Assembly: GCA_945830165.1 (NCBI GenBank)
Contig: CALZXR010000001.1
Span: 13,470 to 77,469, forward strand
Direction: 5' to 3'
Length of the DNA: 64,000 bases
Source: Schaedlerella sp004556565
GTDB taxonomy: Bacteria > Bacillota > Clostridia > Lachnospirales > Lachnospiraceae
The notes beneath the pieces are model-generated. The model searched no databases. It saw only the letters and a list, made by a program, of their open reading frames with translations, and was not told where the DNA came from. Shown in pieces: positions 1-8,215 of this stretch. Both the position numbers and the translations under genes were made by a program. Positions within the stretch are counted from its first letter, which is position 1. Each line of letters begins with the position of its first letter.

Positions 1-1
1 T

Positions 2-361
2 GCAATCCAGGATGAAAAGATTTCTGAAGCAATGCAGATGGCTAAGACTGTCAGACAATGTATATCGCTGGTAGAGCAAAAGACAGGCAGGCCGATTGAC
101 GTTATGTCACTGTCGTACAATCGTCTTATGAATCATGTCCGCTATATGATTGCGAGGACACTCAGCGGGGAGGAACTGAAATTGAATATGAATGATTATA
201 TGCTCGTAAAATTTCCTCAGTCCTTCCAACTGGCAAAATTTATCTGTGATGAAACCGGACGCAGCCTGAAGCGGAAACTTTCAGAAGCAGAAATAGGTTA
301 CCTGGCCATGCATATCGAACGGGTAGCCTGCGATGTACTTGGTTCGGAATCCGTTGAATAA
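2..361 (+). CDS. BglG/LicT-family transcriptional antiterminator, C-terminal PRD (5' partial)
   Basis: The reading frame is open from base 2 of the window, so the gene starts upstream and only its last 119 codons are seen. The visible part is one PTS regulation domain (PRD): conserved histidines sit in the segments reading NHVRYMIART and YLAMHIERV, spaced as in PRD2 of LicT/BglG proteins. Known members bind a leader RNA to prevent termination of sugar-PTS or glucosidase operons, and are switched by phosphorylation of PRD histidines by HPr and EIIB. The sugar controlled here cannot be told because the RNA-binding domain and target operon are outside the window. The protein ends normally. A shared terminator hairpin follows, between this gene and the convergent ilvE. 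Confidence 0.85.
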   Translation, partial: AIQDEKISEAMQMAKTVRQCISLVEQKTGRPIDVMSLSYNRLMNHVRYMIARTLSGEELKLNMNDYMLVKFPQSFQLAKFICDETGRSLKRKLSEAEIGYLAMHIERVACDVLGSESVE

Positions 362-462
362 TGCTTCACGGCATAAATGCAAAACACATAAATGTACAAA
401 TGACTGCAGGAAGCCGACATTTTAAATTTCCTGTCCATCGTTTGATAAGTAAGAAAAAGCCA

Positions 463-487
463 CAGCCCGGACATGACTGCCGGGCTG
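463..487 (-). terminator. Rho-independent terminator after ilvE
   Basis: An 8-bp GC-rich perfect stem, CAGCCCGG (463-470) with CCGGGCTG (480-487), has a 9-nt loop. Read on the minus strand it is followed by TGGCTTTTTC, a usable U-tract, so it should end ilvE transcription. On the plus strand the tail is less U-rich, but it may also stop the convergent antiterminator gene. The rest of 362-522 shows nothing else. Confidence 0.75.
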
Positions 488-522
488 AACTGTTACTCTT
501 ATTTAATTATCTTTTGTGATTC

Positions 523-1548
523 TTATTCAATCACACGGATCCAGCCTTCCGGCGCTTCAATGCGTCCCATCTGGATACCGGTCAGTGTATCATAGAGTTT
601 CTGAGTCGTCGGTCCCATCTTCTCCATTCCGCTCGGGAAGCAGATTTCTTCTCCGTGATTTACGATTTTACCGACCGGAGAAATAACTGCTGCTGTTCCG
701 CACAGACCACATTCGGCAAAATCTTTTACCTCGTCAAAATATACTTCTCTTTCTTCAACTTCCAGTCCGAGATAATGCTGTGCAACATACATCAGCGACC
801 TTCTGGTGATAGATGGGAGGATCGTATCGGAATGTGGTGTCACGATCTTATTATCCTTTGTCACAAACAGGAAGTTAGCCCCGCCTGTCTCTTCCACTTT
901 TGTTCTTGTTGCGGAATCAAGGTACATATTCTCATCATATCCGTTCGCGTGTGCAGTTACAATTGCATGAAGGCTCATCGCATAATTCAGACCTGCTTTA
1001 ATATGTCCGGTTCCATGCGGAGCCGCACGGTCAAAATCCGAAACACAAAGTGTAAGCGGTTTTGCTCCGCCTTTAAAATACGGCCCTACCGGAGTAGCAA
1101 ATACACGGAACTGATATTCAGATGCCGGCTTAACTCCGATTACTGCATTTGTTCCGAAAATATATGGCCTGATATAAAGTGTCGCGCCTGTTCCGTACGG
1201 CGGCACATAAGCGGCATTTGCCTTAACTACCTGTGTGACTGCATCTAGGAACTTCTCTTCCGGAACAACAGGCATTTCAAGCCTTTTTGCGGAATCTGCA
1301 AGACGGGATGCATTCAGGTCAGGACGGAATACCACGATGTGCCCGTCTTCTGTCGTATAGGCCTTCAGGCCTTCAAATACCGTCTGTGCATACTGAAGAA
1401 CGCCTGCACACTCCGAAAGTGTAACTGTAGCATCTTCTGTCAGAACCCCCTCATCCCATGCGCCATTTTTATAGTCTGACACATAACGTTTCTCCGTCGA
1501 AATATAGCCAAATCCAAGATTACTCCAGTCAATATTTTTCTTTTCCAT
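523..1548 (-). CDS. ilvE: Branched-chain amino acid aminotransferase
   Basis: A PLP-dependent fold-type IV aminotransferase of 341 residues that swaps amino groups between glutamate and the 2-keto acids of valine, leucine and isoleucine, in the cytoplasm. The PLP lysine is in the segment HIKAGLNYA, and the C-terminal segment ECGLCGTAAVISPVG matches the BCAT group II cofactor loop. Length is normal for the family (about 340-360). The start chosen is the ATG at 1548 because GGAGG lies 8 nt upstream; an in-frame ATG ten codons earlier has no such site. The gene has its own promoter (1599-1627) with a perfect palindrome at the -35 element, and lies 127 bp downstream of ilvN, consistent with amino-acid-responsive but separate control. 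Confidence 0.96.
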   Translation of the reverse strand: MEKKNIDWSNLGFGYISTEKRYVSDYKNGAWDEGVLTEDATVTLSECAGVLQYAQTVFEGLKAYTTEDGHIVVFRPDLNASRLADSAKRLEMPVVPEEKFLDAVTQVVKANAAYVPPYGTGATLYIRPYIFGTNAVIGVKPASEYQFRVFATPVGPYFKGGAKPLTLCVSDFDRAAPHGTGHIKAGLNYAMSLHAIVTAHANGYDENMYLDSATRTKVEETGGANFLFVTKDNKIVTPHSDTILPSITRRSLMYVAQHYLGLEVEEREVYFDEVKDFAECGLCGTAAVISPVGKIVNHGEEICFPSGMEKMGPTTQKLYDTLTGIQMGRIEAPEGWIRVIE

Positions 1549-1598
1549 TTGTATGTCCTCCATTCCTATCGAAAACACGAACTAAATTCACTGCGTCA

Positions 1599-1638
1599 AT
1601 TATAATACTACTCCGACGAAAAATCAAGAGTGCACTCT
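1599..1638 (-). promoter_or_regulatory. ilvE promoter with overlapping 12-bp palindrome
   Basis: On the minus strand TTGATT (1622-1627) and TATAAT (1599-1604) are 17 nt apart, a near-consensus housekeeping sigma factor promoter. The perfect palindrome AGAGTGCACTCT (1627-1638) abuts the -35 element and overlaps it by one base, a position expected for a repressor or activator site. The regulator is unknown. Confidence 0.7.
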
Positions 1639-1675
1639 GTTTTTTGATAACTGTGGCGGAACCATGCTTTATTTA

Positions 1676-2185
1676 TCACCGTTCCATCATACTGATGGAT
1701 TCGATTCCCACGCTTCCTCCGCGGACAACTTCAATGTCTGTGAACTCTTCTTTTATAAGCTTAATAACTGCATCATTTTTCGTCGCCGTCTGTACGAATT
1801 CCAGCAGAAGGCTGTCAGGTCCCCGGTCAATTACCCTGGCTTTGTAAGTTTCGGCGATCTGGTGCAGCTCAACTTTATCCTCGCGGCTCAGTTTTCTCAC
1901 CTTTACATAAAGTATTTCTTTCATTCTCACAAAAATATCGGTAAAATCGATCACTTTGATCACTTCTACAAGGCGGTTGAGCTGCTTTTTTATCTGCTCA
2001 AACGTTTCATCATCGCTGACGGTCGCAATCGTCATCCTTGATACAGTGGGATCTTCTGTCGTCCCGACTGTCAGGCTGTCCAGATTGTAAGATTTTCCGG
2101 AGAACAGCCCGGAAATTTTGGAAAGTACGCCCACCTGATTTTCTACATACAATGAAATCCATCTCTTTTTGATTGTATTATCCAT
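1676..2185 (-). CDS. ilvN: Acetolactate synthase small (regulatory) subunit
   Basis: The regulatory subunit of acetohydroxyacid synthase, 169 residues. It has an N-terminal ACT domain (about residues 5-75, including ENQVGVLSKISGLFSGKSYN, the usual valine-binding region) and the C-terminal ALS small-subunit domain. It binds the catalytic subunit, raises its activity and confers valine feedback inhibition in characterised homologues. The start at 2185 is preceded by AGAGGG at 6 nt; the open frame runs 31 codons further up but that part is low-complexity and lies in the 93-bp gap after ilvB. It is co-directional with ilvB and almost certainly co-transcribed with it. Length is typical (about 160-170). 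Confidence 0.95.
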   Translation of the reverse strand: MDNTIKKRWISLYVENQVGVLSKISGLFSGKSYNLDSLTVGTTEDPTVSRMTIATVSDDETFEQIKKQLNRLVEVIKVIDFTDIFVRMKEILYVKVRKLSREDKVELHQIAETYKARVIDRGPDSLLLEFVQTATKNDAVIKLIKEEFTDIEVVRGGSVGIESISMMER

Positions 2186-2278
2186 GTCAATCCCTCTCGT
2201 TTCCCTGTTTCTTCCATCCTGCAGGTCCGAACGAACTTGTCTGCCGTTATCCAGTTCCCGAACTCTGCTTTCGCGCAA

Positions 2279-3997
2279 TCAACACTCTATAATCATTTCT
2301 TCCAGAGTTCCGCCCGGCTGAATCATCGGAAATACCATTTCCTCCGGGTCGATAATAAATTCAATCAATGTCGGAACTTTTGTATTTTTCTTTGCTTCTT
2401 CAAATGCCGCTGCAATATCCTCTCGTTTTTCCACGCGGATTCCTTTTGCACCGTAGCTTTCTGCCAGCTTTATGAAATCCGGAGTATATGCAGGCTTCTC
2501 CTCTCCGTTTGTCCTGCGTGTAAGCGCACCGGCACGAAGATCTGTCATGCTGTAACGCTTTCCGTAAAACAGCTTCTGCCACTGACGTACCATACCAAGA
2601 TATGTGTTGTTAAATACACACAGGATCAAAGGCAGCTCTTCCAGAACAGCCGTCGCAAACTCCTGAATATTCATCTGCATGCCCCCGTCACCGGAAATTG
2701 CAATGACCGGAATGTCCGGATTGCCAAGCTGAGCGCCCACCGCGCCGGGAAAGCCATATCCCATAGTTCCCAGTCCGCCTGACATTACTAATTTTTTATT
2801 TTCATTCACTTCTAAATACTGTGCCACGAACATCTGGTGCTGCCCCACGTCAGTCACCACGATTGCTTTATCAAACTGGCGGTTGATCTCATCAATAATG
2901 TCTTTTGGCCCCATCGTCCTGTGCTGCCGCATCGTCAGCGGATGCTCATGCTCCCAGACACTGATCTCATCCAGCCATTTTTTCGTATCGCATTCATGCA
3001 CATATTCATTCATTTTGGAAACGGCAGCCCATGCATCCCCTACGATCGGCACATCTACATGAATATTTCTGGAAATAGATGCCGGATCAATATCAATATG
3101 TACGATCTGTGCATACGGTGCAAATGCATGAAGCTTTCCGGTAATACGGTCATTAAAACGTGTTCCTATAGAAAACAGCAGGTCGCACTCGCTGACCGCC
3201 ATATTTGCCGCATATGCGCCATGCATACCCAGATTGCCGATAAACAGCGGATGATCTGTCGGGATTGCACCGCGCCCCATTACAGTCGTAACGACAGGAA
3301 CTTTAGTTTTTTCGACAACCTCGCGGAAAACTTCATTTGCTCCTGCAATATTCACTCCTCCGCCTGCAAGAAGCAGCGGCCGCTCCGCCTCTCCCAGCAT
3401 CTTGATCGCACGCTTCAGCTGACCGATATGTACATTGGTATTAGGTTTATATCCCCGGATATTCACGGTTCTGGGATATTCCGCAGAGCCCAGCTCTGCC
3501 ATGACATCTTTAGGAAGGTCAATAAGCACCGGTCCCGGACGCCCCGTCTTAGCTATATAGAATGCTTCTTTTATAATTCTTCCCAGGTCTTCTCTTCTGC
3601 GGACAGTCACACCGTATTTCGTAATACTTCTCGTAATCCCTACGATGTCGACCTCCTGAAATGCATCATTACCGATCAGGTTTCTGGCAACCTGCCCGGT
3701 AAAACACACAAGCGGCACACTGTCAATATTTGCCGTTGCAAGGCCTGTCACAAGGTTCGTCGCCCCCGGTCCGCTGGTCACAAGACAGACACCGACTTTA
3801 CCTGTTGTGCGGGCATATGCGTCCGCTGCATGTACCAGAGCCTGTTCATGTCTCGGAAGAATGACACGGATGTCGCTCTGTTTGTAAAGTTCATCGCTGA
3901 TATCAATGGTACAGGCACCCGGATATCCAAACAAAGTATCTACATGTTCCTCTTTCAATGCCTTTACCAGTAATTTATTCCCTGAAATCTGTTTCAT
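2279..3997 (-). CDS. ilvB: Acetolactate synthase large (catalytic) subunit
   Basis: A thiamine-diphosphate enzyme of 572 residues catalysing the first common step of valine, leucine and isoleucine synthesis: pyruvate plus pyruvate, or 2-ketobutyrate, to acetohydroxy acids. Domains in order are the ThDP pyrimidine-binding domain with catalytic Glu in PRHEQALVHAADAYAR (about residue 50), the central FAD-binding domain, and the PP domain with the GDG...NN magnesium/ThDP motif (SGDGGMQMNIQEF to FNNTYLGM). Having the regulatory partner ilvN right behind argues for the biosynthetic enzyme over a catabolic AlsS. GGAGG lies 6 nt before the ATG. Transcription likely starts near 4060 from a consensus promoter, giving a leader of about 60 nt that contains a hairpin. 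Confidence 0.97.
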   Translation of the reverse strand: MKQISGNKLLVKALKEEHVDTLFGYPGACTIDISDELYKQSDIRVILPRHEQALVHAADAYARTTGKVGVCLVTSGPGATNLVTGLATANIDSVPLVCFTGQVARNLIGNDAFQEVDIVGITRSITKYGVTVRRREDLGRIIKEAFYIAKTGRPGPVLIDLPKDVMAELGSAEYPRTVNIRGYKPNTNVHIGQLKRAIKMLGEAERPLLLAGGGVNIAGANEVFREVVEKTKVPVVTTVMGRGAIPTDHPLFIGNLGMHGAYAANMAVSECDLLFSIGTRFNDRITGKLHAFAPYAQIVHIDIDPASISRNIHVDVPIVGDAWAAVSKMNEYVHECDTKKWLDEISVWEHEHPLTMRQHRTMGPKDIIDEINRQFDKAIVVTDVGQHQMFVAQYLEVNENKKLVMSGGLGTMGYGFPGAVGAQLGNPDIPVIAISGDGGMQMNIQEFATAVLEELPLILCVFNNTYLGMVRQWQKLFYGKRYSMTDLRAGALTRRTNGEEKPAYTPDFIKLAESYGAKGIRVEKREDIAAAFEEAKKNTKVPTLIEFIIDPEEMVFPMIQPGGTLEEMIIEC

Positions 3998-4024
3998 GAA
4001 AACCTCCTGAGTATCAAAATACCC

Positions 4025-4043
4025 TAAGCTGTCACACAGCTTA
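4025..4043 (-). promoter_or_regulatory. Hairpin / inverted repeat in the ilvB leader
   Basis: A perfect 8-bp inverted repeat, TAAGCTGT (4025-4032) and ACAGCTTA (4036-4043), with a 3-nt loop. It lies about 20-35 nt downstream of the expected ilvB transcription start. It could be an operator or an RNA hairpin. It lacks a U-tract, so it is not a terminator, and no T-box features are visible in this short leader. Confidence 0.45.
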
Positions 4044-4066
4044 GAGCATTGGGTTATTATTTCAAA

Positions 4067-4095
4067 ATTATAATAGGCAGGGCAAAATTTGTCAA
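4067..4095 (-). promoter_or_regulatory. ilvBN promoter
   Basis: On the minus strand TTGACA (4090-4095) and TATAAT (4067-4072) are both perfect consensus with a 17-nt spacer. This predicts a strong vegetative promoter firing about 60 nt upstream of ilvB. Just downstream of the -10 element the strand reads AATTTTGAAATAATA, an 11 of 15 match to the CodY box, which is only suggestive. Confidence 0.85.
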
Positions 4096-4154
4096 CATTG
4101 ATAACTTATCATATTATTGATAGATTTTATTCCTGACAGTTCAGTCAATCACAC

Positions 4155-4190
4155 TATCGTGGGCGAATCATGCTTTGCATGAATAAGCCC
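4155..4190 (-). other. Hairpin after znuB, possible terminator
   Basis: Downstream of znuB the minus strand reads GGGC, then TCATGC, a 3-nt AAA loop, GCATGA, then GCCC: a stem with an internal loop. There is no clear U-tract, so its role as a terminator is weak. The rest of 4100-4198 holds only the upstream flank of the ilvB promoter. Confidence 0.35.
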
Positions 4191-4198
4191 CCAATCCA

Positions 4199-5029
4199 TC
4201 ATCTAATCTTCCGGCAGTTTCTCACTGCTCCGGCTGCTGTGTAAATCCCCAGTATCACAAGATTTGCCATAACAACGCTTGCTCCTGCCGGTGTGGCACA
4301 AAAATAAGACACAGAGATTCCGATACAGAAGCACACAACCGATACCACTGCCGAATTCAGAATTACGGAGCGGAATGTTTTGCACACACGCATAGATGTG
4401 AGTGCCGGAAAGATAATAAGGCTGGAAATCAAGAGCGTCCCCATCATCCGCATGCCAAGAACAATAGTAACAGCCGTCAGCACGGCGATCAATGTATTAT
4501 AAAGATTTGCTTTTACCCCGGTTGCAAGGGCAAATGTTTCATCGAATGTGATAGCAAATATTTTATTATAAAAGAAAAGATACAAAACAAGCACAACAAC
4601 CGACAATATCACGCACATTTTCACATCCTGGCTGCTCATGGCAAGAATACTTCCGAACATATAATTATATACATCAGTATTCATGCCGGTTGTCATGGAA
4701 ATCACCATAACACCGATTGCAAGTGCACTGGTGGAAATCAATGCGATTGCTGCATCGCCGTTCATTTTACTGTTGCCGTTTAAGCGCAGCAGAAGGACTG
4801 CCGCAACAACAACAACCGGTATTGCGACGGTAAGAGGTGCAACATTACACGCCGCGGCGACCGCCAGAGCTCCGAACCCCACATGTGAAAGTCCGTCCCC
4901 GATCATGGAATACCGTTTCAGCACCAGACTTACTCCTAATAATGCCGAGCAGAGGGCCACCAGAATCCCTACCACAAATGCCCGTACCATGAATGGATAG
5001 GAAAGCATTTCTACTATTGTTTCTATCAT
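4199..5029 (-). CDS. znuB: Zinc/manganese ABC transporter, membrane permease
   Basis: An integral membrane permease of the ABC-3 (ZnuB/MntB/TroC) family, 276 residues, with about eight hydrophobic segments and an N-terminus reading MIETIVEMLSYPFMVRAF. It forms the channel for a divalent metal delivered by the upstream lipoprotein and powered by the upstream ATPase. The start overlaps the ATPase stop by 4 bp (ATGA), with GGGAGGT just before it, so the two are translationally coupled. Conserved glycine-rich segments such as IGDGLSHVGFGALA near the N-terminus and GTLLISSLIIFPA in the C-terminal half fit the family. Zinc is preferred over manganese because the partner binding protein carries a long His/acidic loop. 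Confidence 0.92.
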   Translation of the reverse strand: MIETIVEMLSYPFMVRAFVVGILVALCSALLGVSLVLKRYSMIGDGLSHVGFGALAVAAACNVAPLTVAIPVVVVAAVLLLRLNGNSKMNGDAAIALISTSALAIGVMVISMTTGMNTDVYNYMFGSILAMSSQDVKMCVILSVVVLVLYLFFYNKIFAITFDETFALATGVKANLYNTLIAVLTAVTIVLGMRMMGTLLISSLIIFPALTSMRVCKTFRSVILNSAVVSVVCFCIGISVSYFCATPAGASVVMANLVILGIYTAAGAVRNCRKIR

Positions 5030-5730
5030 GCCGTACCTCCCAAAAACTTCTTTCCGATCTCACTGTTCCTGTAGCCTTCGGCCGTCCCGTAATACAATGC
5101 CGTCTCCTGCAAATGCAGAATATGAGACGCATCCCTGACTGCACTTTCGATATCATGGGACACCATAACGACCGCAATCCCTGACATTTTATTAACTTCT
5201 TTGATCAGCTGATAAAACTCGGCTGTCACCAGCGGGTCAAGCCCGGTCACAGGCTCATCAAGCAAAAGCATTTTTTTCGTCGCGCAAAGTGCACGGGCAA
5301 GAAGGACTCTCTGGCGCTGCCCGCCGGAAAGCTCCCTAAAGCACTGCCGCTCCAGATCTTCTATTCCGAGAAGCTGCATCATTTCTTTTACTTTTTTCTT
5401 GTCCGCCGCTGTATAAAACGGCCGGAATCCACGGCTGTTGAGCCGCCCGGAAAGAACGACCTCATAGACACTGGCAGGGAAATCCTTCTGCACATCCGTC
5501 TGCTGAGGCAGGTATCCGATTTCATTCTGTTTCAGTCCGTCACCAAGCACGATCTGCCCTTTTGCCGGGGCTTTCAGCCCGAGAAGCATTTTTACAAGAG
5601 TACTTTTCCCGGAACCATTTTCGCCGACGATACAAAGATACTCCCCGGGGCTGATCTGAAAATCAAGGTCGTGCACCACGATTTGCCCTTCGTATGCCGC
5701 CGCCACTCCATCACACCGGATCAGTGCCAT
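5026..5730 (-). CDS. znuC: Zinc/manganese ABC transporter, ATP-binding protein
   Basis: An ABC ATPase of 234 residues that drives metal uptake through ZnuB. Walker A is GENGSGKST, the signature is LSGGQRQRVLLARAL and Walker B is LLLDEPVTGLD, followed by the switch His in VSHD. The start at 5730 (MALIRCDG) is chosen because GGAGG lies about 10 nt upstream; the longer open frame would begin inside znuA and add an unconserved stretch. It overlaps the end of znuA by 10 bp and the start of znuB by 4 bp, the tight packing expected of one uptake operon. Confidence 0.93.
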   Translation of the reverse strand: MALIRCDGVAAAYEGQIVVHDLDFQISPGEYLCIVGENGSGKSTLVKMLLGLKAPAKGQIVLGDGLKQNEIGYLPQQTDVQKDFPASVYEVVLSGRLNSRGFRPFYTAADKKKVKEMMQLLGIEDLERQCFRELSGGQRQRVLLARALCATKKMLLLDEPVTGLDPLVTAEFYQLIKEVNKMSGIAVVMVSHDIESAVRDASHILHLQETALYYGTAEGYRNSEIGKKFLGGTA

Positions 5731-6812
5731 ACTTCCAACGCCTCCTTCAATGTTTCTACATTCTGCCACATCATACTCAAATACGTTTCCCCGCGTTCAA
5801 ACTGTTCTGCCGTCAGGTTATGACAGCTGTAGAACACTTTTACATCAGCACCGCAGGCCTCCGCAACTGCCTCTGCGACCGCACCGCTGCTGAGTTCCAT
5901 TTTCAGGACAAGCGGATACCTCTCATCCCTCATTTTATTGATCAGAAATGCCATCGTTGCCGCACTCGGCTCCGTATCCGACGCACAGCCGGGAAATGCC
6001 GCATAATAACTCAAACCATATTCCTCGGTAAAATAACGAAACGGGAACCGGTCTCCAAACAGCAGCGTGTCATGTCCTTCTTCTTTTGCCTGTGCGGTCA
6101 CTTCACGGAAAGCAGCATCCAATGTATATAATTCATCAATATACACCTCCGCATTTTCCTGATATACAGATTCGTTCTTTTCATCCAGAGCGCATAGTTC
6201 TCCGGTAAGTCCTTCAACAATACGGACTGCATTTAACGGGGATGTCCATACATGCTCATCCGCCGTATGGGAATGTCCGTTCCCTGGATCCTCGTCTTCA
6301 TGATCCTCTTCGTCATGCCCGTCCTCATACTCATTCTCATCTTCATCATGCTCTTCTTCGCTGTGTTCATGCTCCCCGCGTTCCGGCTTCATTCCCTCCA
6401 CGGATTCTTCTTCAAGTGTATCCACCTGATCAACCAGACGTAATGTGTGCACATTCTGCATTTCTGAAGACTCCAGGATATCTTCCACCCAGGCATCATT
6501 CTCGCCGCCCACATAGATGAACAGATCCGATTTCTGAATGGCAATGATATCCTGAGGCGTCGGCTCGTAGGAATGTGTTTCTTCCCCCGGCTTCAGCAGC
6601 ATTTTCAATTCCACTTTATCTCCTGCTATCTGACGGACAAAATCATACTGCGGAAAAATTGTTGTCACGACAGAAAGCCTTTCTTCCGTCTCATTTTTCA
6701 GGGAATCGCGGCCGTCTTCCCGGCGGGCACACCCGCAAAAAGAAGTCAGGACAAAACAGCACACTGCCAGGGCTGTCCCTCTCCTGACCGCTTTATTCCT
6801 GAACTTTTTCAT
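5721..6812 (-). CDS. znuA: Zinc ABC transporter substrate-binding lipoprotein
   Basis: A cluster A-I metal-binding lipoprotein. From the start at 6812 (MKKFRNK) it has a basic N-terminus, a hydrophobic core and a lipobox-like end SFCGC, so Cys28 would be lipidated and hold the protein at the outer membrane face. After VVTTIFPQYDFVRQIAGD and the ligand His in GEETHSYEPTP comes a very long His/Glu/Asp-rich loop (roughly residues 145-185, with many EEH and DEDE units), typical of ZnuA proteins that capture zinc. Another candidate ligand His is in DEHVWTSPLN. The start is uncertain: the open frame continues to 6857, and no clear GGAGG precedes either ATG. It overlaps the end of dfrA by 20 bp. Confidence 0.9.
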   Translation of the reverse strand: MKKFRNKAVRRGTALAVCCFVLTSFCGCARREDGRDSLKNETEERLSVVTTIFPQYDFVRQIAGDKVELKMLLKPGEETHSYEPTPQDIIAIQKSDLFIYVGGENDAWVEDILESSEMQNVHTLRLVDQVDTLEEESVEGMKPERGEHEHSEEEHDEDENEYEDGHDEEDHEDEDPGNGHSHTADEHVWTSPLNAVRIVEGLTGELCALDEKNESVYQENAEVYIDELYTLDAAFREVTAQAKEEGHDTLLFGDRFPFRYFTEEYGLSYYAAFPGCASDTEPSAATMAFLINKMRDERYPLVLKMELSSGAVAEAVAEACGADVKVFYSCHNLTAEQFERGETYLSMMWQNVETLKEALEVWH

Positions 6813-7287
6813 ATTTTGAAAAAACATATTCCAAATCAAAACAAGTCTGCTCCTCACTTATTTCTGTCTGCTCCCATCCTTCCATCCTGTCCAGATCCGG
6901 GAACCAGGCATCCGCCTCAAAAGCATGGTCGATTTTCGTAATATATGCAGTGTCACAATAAGGAAGCAGCATTTTATAGATGCTCTCCCCTCCGATTACA
7001 TATATGTCATCTGAATCATATTTTTTTAATTCTTCCATAAGTTCTTCCGGAGAGTGAATGATGACCGCACCCTTTACATGATAATCCGGATTAGCCGTCA
7101 GGACGATATTTGTCCGGTTCTTCAGCGGCAGCCCGTTCGGAAAGCTTTCCAGCGTCTTTCGTCCCATCACGACGACATGCCCTGTCGTCTGCTGCCGGAA
7201 GAACTTCATATCAGCCGGAATACTGACCAGCAGCCTGTTTTTATTGCCGATTGCCCAGTTTTTATCTACTGCTGCGATTGCTTTCAT
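6793..7287 (-). CDS. dfrA: Dihydrofolate reductase
   Basis: A 164-residue DHFR that reduces dihydrofolate to tetrahydrofolate with NADPH. The N-terminus KAIAAVDKNWAIGNKNRLL, the segment VVMGRKTLESFP (NADPH-binding Gly-Arg-Lys-Thr) and YVIGGESIYKMLLPYCD are diagnostic. GGAGG lies 8 nt before the ATG. It sits 36 bp behind thyA; this pairing is functional, because ThyA-type thymidylate synthase makes dihydrofolate that DHFR must recycle. The 3' end overlaps znuA, so the folate genes and the zinc importer probably share a transcript. Symbol dfrA (folA in other genomes). Confidence 0.96.
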   Translation of the reverse strand: MKAIAAVDKNWAIGNKNRLLVSIPADMKFFRQQTTGHVVVMGRKTLESFPNGLPLKNRTNIVLTANPDYHVKGAVIIHSPEELMEELKKYDSDDIYVIGGESIYKMLLPYCDTAYITKIDHAFEADAWFPDLDRMEGWEQTEISEEQTCFDLEYVFSKYEKVQE

Positions 7288-7323
7288 TATTGATTTCCTC
7301 CTGTACCTTTAGAATACATTTGT

Positions 7324-8172
7324 TTATACCGCCACCGGAATATTTTTAATCTGTGGATGAGTCTGATAGTTTTCCAGCCTTACATCCTCCGGAGTAAACT
7401 GATAAAAATCCGTAATTTCCGGATTCAGCCAGAAATCCGGTGCCGGAAGCGGCTCTCTTGATATCAGTTCTCTTACGAGCGGAATATGCCGGTCATAAAT
7501 ATGGGAGTCCGCGATCACATGTACCAGTTCCCCGGCTTTCATGCCGCATACCTGTGCCAGCATATGCAAAAGCACAGCATACTGACATACATTCCAGTTA
7601 TTTGCGGTGAGGACATCCTGGGAACGCTGGTTCAGGATTCCGTTCAGCGTCAGCCTTTCGCTCCCTTTTTCCTTCGTCACATTAAATGTCATGCTGTAAG
7701 CACACGGGTACAGATTCATCTCATGTAAATCCTGATGCACATAAATATTTGTCATAATACGGCGGCTGTACGGATTATTTTTCAAATCATAAATCACCCG
7801 TTCGACCTGGTCCATCATCCCTTCCCGGTACTGATGCTTCACCTGCATCTGATACCCGTAGGCTTTGCCGATGGAGCCGTCCTCACCTGCCCAGCTGTCC
7901 CAGATATGGCTGTTTAAATCATGAACATTATTTGACTTTTTCTGCCAGATCCAGAGCAGTTCATCCACGCAGCTTTTAATTCCTGTCCTGCGAAGGGTTA
8001 AAGCCGGGAATTCCTTTGAAAGGTCATATCTGTTCACAACGCCGAATTTTTTAATTGTATAGGCAGAGCTTCCATCCTCCCAGACCGGGCGGACCTTCTC
8101 ACCCTCAGTGCTCGTACCGTTTGTAATGATGTCTTCACACATCTCTATAAATACTTTATCTGCATAACTCAT
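7324..8172 (-). CDS. thyA: Thymidylate synthase (ThyA)
   Basis: Methylates dUMP to dTMP using methylenetetrahydrofolate, 282 residues. The catalytic Cys is in NLYPCAYSMTF, preceded by the phosphate-binding NPYSRRIM arginines and followed by LNQRSQDVLTANNWNV (Arg-Ser-x-Asp dUMP contacts, Asn of the uracil pocket). The residues around the Cys (YPCAYS rather than the common PPCH) mark a divergent clostridial branch, not a defect. GGAGG lies 6 nt before the ATG. It is directly followed by dfrA and preceded by the MarR gene. Confidence 0.96.
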   Translation of the reverse strand: MSYADKVFIEMCEDIITNGTSTEGEKVRPVWEDGSSAYTIKKFGVVNRYDLSKEFPALTLRRTGIKSCVDELLWIWQKKSNNVHDLNSHIWDSWAGEDGSIGKAYGYQMQVKHQYREGMMDQVERVIYDLKNNPYSRRIMTNIYVHQDLHEMNLYPCAYSMTFNVTKEKGSERLTLNGILNQRSQDVLTANNWNVCQYAVLLHMLAQVCGMKAGELVHVIADSHIYDRHIPLVRELISREPLPAPDFWLNPEITDFYQFTPEDVRLENYQTHPQIKNIPVAV

Positions 8173-8215
8173 GTAATTCCTCCTGTTTCACTGTACCTGT
8201 CTTTCCTCCGGATTA

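Noticed and set aside
2837..3973. A 378-codon plus-strand open frame opposite ilvB
   Set aside because: It is antisense to a fully convincing ilvB, its product is Cys/His/Arg-rich and family-free, and it has no ribosome binding site.
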